Part shown: positions 1 through 9,468 of the stretch, piece after piece
Position numbering within the stretch: position 1 is the stretch's first letter
How the letters are laid out: the number at the start of each line of letters is the position of its first letter
Assembly (NCBI GenBank): GCA_036346155.1
Contig: JARFIY010000341.1
Coordinates: 8,131,001-8,195,000 of the forward strand
Direction of reading: 5' to 3'
From: Sinelater perroti
Taxonomy: Eukaryota > Arthropoda > Insecta > Coleoptera > Elateridae
DNA: 64,000 nt
Made by a program: the position numbers and the translations under genes
The notes under the pieces: model-generated
Database searches by the model: none
Seen by the model: only the letters and a program-made list of their open reading frames with translations
Told to the model about the DNA's origin: nothing

Positions 1-149
1 CTCTAGTATATCGCTTGTTGAAGAAGAAATCAGCATATCAACAAGGAATTAGCTCAAACAGTTCTCTAAGGATCTCAATGAGGAGTAAGACAATTCTACA
101 TTCAAGCTGAAATCGGAAGAAGGTTTAAAAAAACCGCGGCCATTTATTA

Positions 150-920
150 AAAATGGCCACTCTAGTCTCTATACAAGCTTTAAGACGTTTGGGCTACTCG
201 CCTATGTAAAAGTACCGCTGCATCTGTCGGGGTTCGCTTCAAATAAACGTTAGGGTGTCTTTTCAGCAAATTATGCCCTCTAAAGGTGTCCATAATTTGT
301 AATCTAACGCATTGAGACTTGGGCTACCAGAAACTCAATCCTCTGCTGTTATGAAGCACATGCGTTGTGAGCGGGTGTGGAGTCTTGCTGAAAGATCCAA
401 GACTCACCTCAAAAAAGCATGTGAATATTCTGTTCTCTTTTCACAAAAATGAATGTCAGTCACTCCGTCATAACACACTTCTCACTGAACCATTATAGCT
501 GCTGGATGATGGCCTCTCTAAATCTTTAGCACTAGCGTAGACCCTGTTATTTTACTTGTTAAAAGATTCCTCTATTGCAAACATTTTTTTATCCATAAAA
601 ATTTTTTTGTGGTCATATTGCGCGTGCTCGTTCTACAATATCTGTGCTTTTTCCCCTACCTTTCTTTAAATCATCTGTCAGCAAGGGTATCATGCCTTTT
701 GTAAGCAGCTAACCCCAAGACTTGCTTAATAATACGAGACATCAAACTTTTGGAAATTTGCATCTTCCAAAATATAGTCTTCTGCTTACGAAGAGGATTT
801 CGTTTAATTCTTGGACTTGCAGCTTTGATTGCCTGAACGGTCCAAACTGAACGTGGTCTTCCAGGTCTTGGACGATCCTCCAGTCCTAATGGCGAGAGGA
901 TGCAGGGTCTTAATAATTAC
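150..920 (-). pseudogene. Tc1/mariner-superfamily DDE transposase, decayed
   Basis: Relic of a cut-and-paste DNA transposase read on the minus strand through several frames. In order from high to low coordinate I see a helix-turn-helix linker with VWTVQAIKAASPRIKRNP (about 855-800), a second helix-like ISKSLMSRIIKQ, then GVTDIHFCEK (about 470-440), a QQDS-PAHNA catalytic-Asp block (about 410-365) and SLNALDYKLWTPLEG (about 315-270). That order matches DDE transposases of the IS630/Tc1/mariner superfamily, whose usual length is about 340 residues. Stops and frameshifts are frequent, so it cannot encode a working enzyme. Its neighbours are only other transposon debris and a GC-rich island. The exact family is uncertain; the superfamily is fairly sure. 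Confidence 0.7.
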
Positions 921-1474
921 ACTTTTTTGATTTCCACACTTATATGATGCTACTACAGCAATACAGCCTTCTTTTACCCAATTCCATTGGTAAATGATCA
1001 AACTTAACAAGAAGCACAATGTAACTTACAACCTGTATGCCACTATTACAGATATCTCTACGGTGTGTACAGCAAGGGTAGGTTTGATTTTGTAACGGTA
1101 TTTATGGGAATACTAAGAATATTAAACAATATGGGTGAGGTGTCTTTCAATATCCACTACTAATTGAAGTATACCCTTCTAGAGGAAAATTTACATGGTT
1201 GATCTCACGCACAGATCATAGTCATTGATGACAGTCAATTTCTTCACCTTTCAGAAGTCAATATTACACTGAAAATATGAAGTTACGTGTCGAACATACC
1301 ACAAAGCAGGTCAGCACTTTTATCGACGTAACCTTTGTAACACCAATAACCATCTTTTTCCTTATTCAATTCCTTTGGCTGTCACCAAGACGTTGAATTC
1401 AATAAGGCCGGGTAGCAGAAAGGTATTGCTGACAACGGAGGCATTCATCAGACACAAAACGGCGCAAAAAGTGT
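921..1474. other. Spacer with part of a dispersed repeat
   Basis: AT-rich sequence with no coding motif recognised. Around 1131-1190 it resembles 20029-20115, including an exact 14-mer GAAGTATACCCTTC at 1166-1179. This suggests one unclassified interspersed repeat. Confidence 0.4.
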
Positions 1475-2060
1475 TAAGCCGACCGGCTGGCTAACCCACT
1501 GTCTGCGGCCGCGTGGCGGCACCAGCGCCGCGGCCAGGACGATTATTGCGGCTGGAGGTCAGCGGGAGTTCCACTCGCGCTTATACTGCGCGTCGACGTA
1601 TACGCCTGGCGACCCACCCGGCTTAATGGCATTCCCGGCGCTCGCCTCCGGGAAGCCGAGGAACGAGCTGCACATATCGCAACATTACAATGTCCGGGAC
1701 TGCAATGCAGTGCCGCCATGCCGTCCATTAAGTGGCGTGCGTCCGTTACGTAACGTCCCATTTTGCAAATTAATGGGAAGTCGTCAGTTCCTGTTGCACG
1801 CGCAAAATTAACGCTAACAAGCAGGCCTTTGCTCGGGGACTGTTTGCGGAAGGCGGAAAGAGCCCGCGAAAAGTAAACTCTCTCGGTTTACGCGGCTTGG
1901 GAAATCGATGGAGGCCCGCGGGGGCGATAATTGCATCTTAGGGATGACGACAAATCAATTAGCCGACGAAAGGATGCACCCGGGGCGGTAAATTACGTAA
2001 CAGCACCCAGGGAAGCTGTAAAAGGGCGATGCGGCGCTGAGCGATGCTCGCTCGAGGAGA
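1475..2060. other. GC-rich CpG-retaining island A, candidate conserved non-coding element
   Basis: Abrupt change from AT-rich flanks to sequence dense in CG dinucleotides and GCGGCC-type words. No frame is open beyond about 70 codons, and none resembles a protein I know. It holds two copies of the palindrome TTACGTAA (1746-1753 and 1993-2000), a PAR-bZIP-type site, and an octamer/homeodomain-like TTGCAAATTAATGG (1763-1776). It contains no recognisable transposon sequence. I infer a regulatory element or CpG island. A 5' untranslated exon cannot be excluded. Confidence 0.45.
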
Positions 2061-2439
2061 TATCTTTCAATAAAACTTCTCTTGATTCAATTTTAAGTTA
2101 AGTAGAAGATATCTCACTCCCATTGCTTGCTTAAGTAAAGTAATAAAAATGTTTATTGACAACTATAACAATTAATGGTATGTCATCAATTATCCAAAGT
2201 TTATGTAACATAAGCGTCATTAATATCTTAACAAGATGATCCAAATTGAACGCGGGATTATGGGGAGACAACTTTAATACCTTTATATATTTCATTTACG
2301 ATTTTTTCGATAGTAAATATAGAATGTTATATAAAAGAATTGCGCGTTGTTATTGTTAAAACATAACATTTTGTGGAGAGTACGAAAACTGTGGATTCTT
2401 TGTCATTCACCAAATGAATCAAACTGGATGAGTGAGCAT
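2061..2439. other. AT-rich spacer
   Basis: No gene, repeat unit or motif recognised. Confidence 0.5.
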
Positions 2440-3010
2440 AGAGTAATATCCTCTAGTTAGTCAAAGTGTCGCTGCAAATCGGAAAGCATCGATTCGCCAC
2501 CTTGCACAATAATTGGATATTTCAAAAAGCTCCCTTCATGCGTAAAAAAATTTACTGACGCATGAGCTTAAACTTGCAAACTGTTCACAACTTGTCAATT
2601 GGTTGTTAGACTATCATGGAGTAAATTCCCAATTTAGTCAAATAATAAGTCGACGGGTTCTTAGACAAACAAAATTATCTCATCTGGGGTTCGGAAAATT
2701 CTCGTATAAGTCATGAAAAGCAAATGCACCCCAATGGGCTTGATGAGGATTTAAGGCAAATGACGTCATAAACCCATACTTCTTCCAAGATAATGTAACT
2801 ATAAATGGCAATAGTTACTGTTACATGATAACCTAGTTGTTTAGCACCAATGGATCTGGAACAGATCTGGTTCAAACAGGACGGCGTCACCTGACACAAA
2901 GTGTACCAAAAATGACCTGGTTGCATAATTTCGCGAAGTGCCGATATTAGCTGGCTAACAGGGTGTTGTTTTCATTTCGTTTTGTGGGGTTACTTAAAAT
3001 TCTACGTCTA
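2440..3010 (+). pseudogene. IS630/Tc1-mariner superfamily transposase (DUF4817-like family), decayed
   Basis: Plus-strand transposase relic scattered over all three frames. NRKASIRHLAQ and LDISKSSL (about 2475-2530) look like the DNA-binding helix-turn-helix. NPYFFQDNVTINGNSYCYM (from 2771) matches the stretch before the second catalytic Asp, FKQDGVT (2871-2891) is the QQDGA block holding that Asp, and FVLWGYLK (about 2975-3000) is the conserved block before the C-terminus. The order and spacing fit a mobile-element transposase of roughly 350-400 residues with its N-terminus eroded. A second member of the family lies just downstream at 3.8-4.4 kb. Many stops make it non-functional. The link to the DUF4817 helix-turn-helix group is from memory of motif patterns. 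Confidence 0.72.
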
Positions 3011-3825
3011 CAGTAGTAAGTATTCCATAAAAAGCTTAGGATCTCAAAAACGTGTACTCGTTTAAATTGATCAAAATATTAAATTTGAAAAAGCAATTCG
3101 AAAGATGTTTTATTTAAAATTTAAATTCTGTTTACAATTTTGACCATTCTTCTTTACATAACTGGTCGAAGCATCCTATCCTGAGGGACGTCAGCACTGG
3201 ATTGAGAAATTACTTCCTCTAGATAGTTTTTTTCACTGTGCCAGACCTTACCGAAGACTTGTGTTATGACTAGAAACGCTCCAGCTTCATTTTATTATTT
3301 AAATCCAGGTTTCAGTTTAGGCCATCCTTTATTACCCATTTTAACTTAGAGCTTCCAGTTATGAAGTCAAAATCGTAAAAAACGGAAGATATTTTGCACA
3401 TACGAACTTAATGCATTAGGGGATTTCAGACAATTAAAGGAGACAAAACTTCAAGTAATTACAAATAAGTTATCTATAATTTATTTTAATTAAGGATTAC
3501 CAATTTAGTCTAAACCTGATGAGAACTGTGAATGTGCAAAAACTGCAAATACATTTGAAGGTCGTTTTTCCATCTCCCTTGTTTTGAAAAAGGGCGCTTT
3601 TGAAGTCTGGAAGGCATGAAGCGATAAACTACAATTAAATATATTGCAAATCGGGTTATGAGATGGCATCTACAATAAATAGTACTTCTACCAAATCTAT
3701 AGGGTGATTCAAATTGAATTTTAGGATTCTGGGGTATAGGTGGAAGTTTGCATTTGTATAGTTGGGATCTAAACAAAGTCTACCAAAGACTATCACAAAC
3801 ACCGTATAAGTGCTGATTTTTGCAA
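3011..3825. other. Spacer between two transposase relics
   Basis: AT-rich with no protein motif recognised. It may include eroded 3' and 5' ends of the flanking transposase relics, but I could not identify terminal inverted repeats. Confidence 0.4.
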
Positions 3826-4430
3826 GAAGTTCATATTAAGTGATAAAGCTCATTTTTCTTTAAATGGATTTGTGGATCATCAAAATTGTCATATATAAGG
3901 TAATGAAAATCCACGTACTGTCCACGAAAAACCAATGCATTAAAAATGCACTACTCCATGTGCATTATAGACTGGAGGAATCAGTAACCCGTATTTTTTG
4001 AGGAGGGAGCTGACAACGCTGTTACTGTTAATATGTGGGTTATCGGGAGATGCTACACAAGTTTATGTTAATAAAATTAACGATTTGAACTTGAATAACA
4101 TGTAGTTTCAACAAGATGGAGTTACATGTCACGCACCACGTGAAACAATCCTTTTCACTCAAACCAAATTTCCTGGTCCTATTATTTCGCAGAGAGGTGA
4201 CATTGATTGGACACGATGGTCTTGCGATCTAACCCCATTAGACTTTTTTCTCTGCAGCTATTTGAAGGGCAGAATTTGTCAACAAACTTACTACGATTAC
4301 AGGACTTAAAGAGAACACCAGGCGTGTAATTGCTAAAACTGACAAGGAAAGTACAAAAAATATTAAATTTTAAAATACGATTTAAAGAAAATTAGATTTG
4401 AAAGGTCATCTTTGTGGCTCAGGCCGAGGT
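3826..4430 (+). pseudogene. IS630/Tc1-mariner superfamily transposase (DUF4817-like family), decayed
   Basis: Catalytic half of a DNA transposase on the plus strand. SDKAHFSLNGFVDHQNCHI (from about 3839) carries the first catalytic Asp. It is followed by a NENPRTVHEKPMH stretch, FQQDGVTCHAPRETILF (from about 4106) with the second Asp, and WSCDLTPLDFFLCSYLKG (from about 4217), which holds the third acidic position. The C-terminal end is recognisable near 4410 as a degraded GGHL-like segment. Stops interrupt the frame several times and the N-terminal DNA-binding half is not recognisable. It lies 0.8 kb downstream of a related relic in the same orientation, as two independent insertions or remains of a duplicated segment. 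Family-level assignment is good; inactivity is certain. Confidence 0.8.
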
Positions 4431-4514
4431 TAGTCAAAATGTATTTTAATTCGAATTAATTTAAAAGAAAAAACCTAAAAAAATTAAATTAAAATTTTTT
4501 AAAAAAAAATTGGG

Positions 4515-4570
4515 GAGTAAGGTTCGAATTCCAGACTTTCAGGTACTTCCCCTAGACCACGGCTCCTCAC
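4515..4570 (-). repeat. tRNA-like head of a decayed SINE (tentative)
   Basis: On the minus strand GTGGTCTAGG (4560-4551) resembles a pol III A box and AATTCGAACC (4530-4521) resembles a B box, followed by a T-rich run. The boxes start only about 30 nt apart, against about 44 in a normal tRNA, so an anticodon arm cannot fold. If real it is a tRNA-derived SINE fragment, not a tRNA gene. Confidence 0.3.
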
Positions 4571-4929
4571 TTGAAAACCAGTTAGGATATTTTTCAGGTA
4601 AGGGAAATAGCCAAATTATTAACTGGCCATATCTTGACCCTGAGGTCAAAGTGCCCCTTAGTTTTGGCCCACACCCCCTTTTTCAATCCCGATCTTTAAA
4701 ATGCGCTAGACTTTACTTCAAAATAAATTTGGAGTTTTCTACTTCCCTTGTGAGCCATATTTATGGAAATGCACCACGGAAAACTTCACCAAAGAATGGT
4801 TGCATGTCGGCGGAGTTGTGGAGGACATTTGGCCAACATCGTATTTCATACATAACTGTATGTACTTTACACTAATAACAATAAAATTCAGATTGTTGTA
4901 ATATTTTGGGTTATATTTAGAAGAAATAA
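4571..4929. other. Spacer
   Basis: A 121-codon open frame covers 4510-4875 but resembles nothing I know and overlaps the SINE-like piece. I treat it as chance. Confidence 0.4.
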
Positions 4930-5250
4930 ATGTACTGAAAGATAAATCTTTCCGCGCACTATTTGTAGCCGAAAATAATAAAATGATTCGTCCATTTAAA
5001 AACGGTTTATGGCATATAACAAGCTCTGTAAGTGCAGGGCCCAAATTGCATTAACTGCAATAATCATTAAGCACCCCATAAACCAGAATGCGTAACATAA
5101 ACACGGCGTGAGGGGGTCGTAAAGATAAAATAAAAATTTTAGATGAGTTTTATTTGCATACCCTTGTGTATTGGTGCTGCCGCGCTTAATTAGCTTCCTC
5201 AATTGCCTATTACACTTGAAGAATCATAACTTGTGACTTTTATGTTTTCA
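4930..5250. other. Candidate conserved non-coding element B
   Basis: Mixed-composition island with homeodomain-like words: TTTATGG (about 5007), CATTAAGCACCCCATAAACC (from 5065) and CTTAATTAGC (about 5187). The 12-mer ATTAAGCACCCC (5066-5077) and the 9-mer CCATAAACC (5076-5084) both recur in island F at 47542-47553 and 47576-47584. No transposon motif and no convincing coding frame. Regulatory function is an inference. Confidence 0.35.
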
Positions 5251-5589
5251 TATTTGTGCAGTCTGTAAATAATTATAATTGCTACAGTTTTTAGCAGTAC
5301 AAAGGTTTGTGATTGCTTTTCAACTGATCTAACTAGTTTCTACTGAAGGTAGAGGGTTGTACACTGTCACTCAGCAAACCAATACAATAACAGAAACCTC
5401 AACATACTAGGTAACGGATGAGATATAGACATACATAAATAACACAGCAAGCAAACATACATATGCAGTCTCCTAAATGACGAATAATCTTTAACCATCT
5501 AAAACACATACTACAATAATAGAACAACCAGTAACGATAGCCCTTTGGAAAATTAAAAAAGCTCCACCCGTTAGACACATCAAGATTTA
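5251..5589. other. AT-rich spacer
   Basis: Nothing recognised. Confidence 0.5.
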
Positions 5590-6830
5590 ACAACCTAAGT
5601 ATCAACTAGAAGCAAAACTTAAGGACCTAAGGAAGAACTTACTTAAAAGCAACGTACTAAACATAAACAGATACGGCAACTCACTTTTCCTTAAACTCAG
5701 AACTACGCACTAGAATGGGCCGAGAGTGACGAGAAAATAGCAGATCAGTTTGTTGAACATCTCTCGCAGGTATATGTCACACAAAGACACATCCAACGAA
5801 GCAGCCTTAGAACACTTAGCTTCAACCGTAGTAATGTTCATGCCCAAACACTAGTAACTCGAACAAAATTAAAAATGTAAGCAAGCACCAGAACTGAACC
5901 AAATTACACTCAGGATGTTACGTGAGCTACAAGAAAGGAAATTTTACTGCTTAGAAAACTCGATCTTAAATTCACTCCAATTAATTGGATGCCATACTCA
6001 ACAATCCAACAATGCCATCTCATTACACAAGAAATTGACACTGCTTCGGTGGAAGAATCTTACTGCACAGTCATCCTCCTAGAGGTTGGCCAGGCTTTCG
6101 AAGATCAAACAGCTTCTATAAAATAAAGTAACTTTACCACCACAAAACCACAAACTATTTGAGGTAAAAGTCAAGGATGAAAACACAGCAATGCATCCTA
6201 TTCGATCAGGAGTACCTCAAGGGAGGGTCGTAGAATCTCTCTTTTATTTATCGTACACCTCCAACCTATCAACGACATCAAGCACAACTATAGGAACATT
6301 TAGTGACGATACGATTATCCTTGCGAGTTATACTTTCGCACTTTACACACAAAACCGCCTCAACCCTCTCCAAAAATGGTTAAGAAAATGGAAAACAAGA
6401 GTCAAAAACCAAAATTAATCCATACGGTTTTTCCCCACAAAAGCAAGAGCTCGCTAATCCACGTATGACATATTTGAGGTTCTCTTTTGACAATAAGCCG
6501 CTTGTCGGGAGCACACAAAGAGGAACATAAAGCCGAGGTACAAATTTAATTAAGAGAAATCCGAGCTATCTCTAGATAACTGGTATACAAAGCCATTATC
6601 TAGCTATTTGGACCTACAGGGTCAAACTGTGGGATTACGTAAGCAAATTGAATACCGACACTATGCAAAGATGCCAATCAAAATCCTAAGAGTCACAGTA
6701 GACCCATCGTGGTATACAACCAACCAAATGATGCACAAGACTCGTTTAGGTAAACTATTATACACTCTACCAACAAGTTTCCAGAGAACTGAAGAAGCAT
6801 CGTTCTATTGATTTACACTAAAGAGTACCC
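5590..6830 (+). pseudogene. Jockey-clade LINE, reverse transcriptase region, decayed
   Basis: Plus-strand remnant of a non-LTR retrotransposon that copied itself by target-primed reverse transcription. The order of pieces is that of Jockey ORF2 C-terminal to the endonuclease: AESDEKIADQFVEHLSQVYV (about 5710-5775, linker), a decayed KAP-like segment near 5880-5940, a HSTIEQ-like block and a VILLEVGQAFE block (about 6070-6105, palm motif with the first Asp position), PIRSGVPQGRVVESLFYL (about 6195-6250), TFSDDTIILASY (about 6298-6335, the FADD catalytic box as FSDD), and the tail HYAKMPIKILRVTVDPSWYT (about 6660-6720). Endonuclease and ORF1 are absent, so it is probably 5' truncated. Frameshifts and stops are many. 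Similar Jockey relics occur near 31.7, 38-39.9 and 54.8 kb. Confidence 0.8.
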
Positions 6831-8462
6831 ATTATTGGAGCACTCTCATCAAGCTAGTAATAAAAGTCTCCTTTCAAAAACCCAAATAATCAAATTGGTT
6901 TAAAGGATAACAATTTATTTTGATTGCTGATTTTAAGTTTAATAGAAAAAATCATCAAAATAATTATTAAAACGTTAACTTTTTAATTACCAATTTCAAA
7001 AAGCAGTAATCTGACCAATACATAGAAAGGAACACAAAATTATATGAGTAGAATTAATGCATTGACCGAGCTCAGTGATTTTAATGTGAACTATGTTACC
7101 ACATGGGAAGGAAATCAAACAGGCAATTCATCCTTTCTCACTTTTTTTAAGTTAACTGTTAGTAGCGTAATTGTAAACTGAAAACCGTAATAATAACAAA
7201 TTCACGATTGGTTAGGTCACATAAAGTGATAGAAATGGACCACCGCGGGTTAAAGGCTTGCGAAGATTGTCAGTTATTGTGAAATATCGCCTAAAAGGTG
7301 CTTACCAATTGTCCAGAGAAGTGATATACAATTAAGCCATTGAATTGCGAGGTTTCTTTGGAAATGGAAGTTTCTAAAGGTTGACCACCCCGTATTAAGT
7401 TAAATTATTAGAATTAACGTCAGGTGCGATAGTAATTGTAAGGAGAATTGAAAACAACACCTAAACACTTCAATGCAAAATTTAATAAAACATACTAGAA
7501 TACAGTGCAACAAACCGAAAAGAAAAATGGGAATTAATAAAAAAAAATACAAACCGACTCGCAAAATATTTTTACGAAAATAATAAGGTTGGTAAGTAAT
7601 ACAGAAAATTATAGGAAAATATATATTTCCGCACGTAAGTGTCTTTAAGATTCTCTGTATAATTTTGTGTACACCTCGTATGTCAATTAAATCTAAAAAT
7701 AATCTTACAGCACATTTGTACTCTTTGCGCCCAGCTAGCAGTAGTAGTTCCTTTTTTATCCTCTGGGCTCAGATCTCGATGTGATGCGATTTGGAACTTT
7801 TTCGGGCATGAACTTCCGCAGCATCTGTCTTCCACTTGCTTACAACTTGACAACCTTCACCTTCCACGTCGGTCCCAAAAGGCTGAAACTTCCATGTGCA
7901 CTTTGTTCTGAATTCGAAAGCAGCTCCCGTCTACATTAGAAGTTGAAAGTAAAACTAACGATGTCGGGAACAATTGTTTGACACCTTTAAATTATTGCAA
8001 AGCCTCACCGTTTCAATTTAAAGCAGTTATTTATTTAATTAAATAAAATTAATAACACCATTCTTTTTTACTTGTTTTTTTAATTTATTTTGTTATTTCG
8101 TGATGTGACATTAATTAAATGTAACAGGTCTCTATGAAATATTATTTAATTTTTAGTCACAACAAAAAAAAAGATAACTTGGTAATAAGAAATAGATAAG
8201 AGTGAATTGAATCGAAAACATGTCAGAAGAAAACGATAAATAGTTTATTAAATTAAATACAATGATCGTTTATAAGTTTTAATTGCCGAATTACATACTA
8301 GCATGTACCTAATAAATATTTGCAAATAAACATTCGTCCATTTTTTTAATTTCTTTGATTTCATTTAGATATTTTAAGATTTAAATACGGCGCCCCCAAT
8401 CGCCAAGGTAAGGATTTAAAAACCTCTTTATTTAAAAACTCTTTGCAATTTCAATTACCTAA
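6831..8462. other. Long AT-rich spacer
   Basis: No recognisable gene. A less AT-rich patch at about 7720-7940 reads on the minus strand as short open pieces but matches no family I know. The rest is AT-rich with short homopolymer runs. Confidence 0.4.
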
Positions 8463-8780
8463 ATGGTATCTGAAGAATTAAAAGCAAAGCAGGAAGAGTA
8501 TCTGGAAAATTTAATAAAGGGCATAGAAGAAAAAAGTTGAAAAATTTGGTAACAAATTAAAAATAAACTTGGAGGGAGATTGCAGAAATTTGGAAAAAAA
8601 TTCAAAACAACACTTCAGGAGTATTAGGCAAGAATTAAGAAAAACGCAGAACATTCTGAAGGTATAAAAAAATTCAAGATAAACGAAGAAGGAAATTTGG
8701 AAGAATTGAAGGCACACACAGAAAAACATCCCAGAAATGATGATGGCAATAGTAATGCTAATGTTAGTAGGCCAAAGGGC
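8463..8780 (+). other. Decayed lysine/glutamate-rich coding-like stretch
   Basis: Starting at an ATG at 8463 the plus strand reads MVSEELKAKQEEYLENLIKG. After a frame change it continues as amphipathic K/E-rich sequence to about 8740, with pieces such as GIKKFKINEEGNLEELKAHT. The periodicity suggests an old coiled-coil protein such as a retroelement ORF1 or gag, but no family is recognised and the A-rich base composition alone produces K/E-rich frames. Confidence 0.2.
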
Positions 8781-9018
8781 AAAATTTATGTGTAAGTGTT
8801 CACAATATGTTAACTGCTATGGCAATGGTGCTATTAATGTTAAGTAGCTGGCATATTTCCGGACTCTTAACATCTGCCAATAGAAATACGGTTGTTTGAG
8901 GAATCGCGCGAAGTGTTGAAAATTATTAAGTAGCTAATATTTGCCGGCTCAAAATTTTAACGCAAACTTTTAAAGAAGTAACTTTTGGTCGAACCAGTTA
9001 ATATCAGTATTTGATAAT

Positions 9019-9130
<112 letters not shown>

Positions 9131-9255
9131 CTTAACCCATTTACCTTACGGTGTAGGGTGTTTGTAAGCTTACATACATTTACATTTCCGTGAAAACAAT
9201 TTACATTCTAATAATTATTGTCAATACAGTTTTTTAAATTAATTTCAAATAAACC

Positions 9256-9275
9256 AAATTAAATTAAATTAAATT
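9256..9275 (-). repeat. 3' pentamer tail of the LINE
   Basis: Four tandem copies of AAATT lie just downstream of the ORF2 stop. Short A/T tandem repeats in place of poly(A) are typical of RTE and related LINE 3' ends and mark the likely end of the element. Confidence 0.5.
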
Positions 9276-9468
9276 GGATTTACAATACATTTTATCTTAC
9301 AGTTCCTATGCAAGTTGTTCTTGTCTATCTGGTATTCTATTTACTTCACTTGCATTACACTGCACTATGTTTCGTATGACGATCTTCAGTCATTCTTAAC
9401 CGCACCAATCTATAGTTCACTCACACGCTTCACTACATTGATTACTCTCTCTTTTTATTGTGTATTTG

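Noticed and set aside
4510..4875. 121-codon ORF
   Set aside because: No recognisable domain, overlaps the SINE-like fragment, ordinary for this composition.
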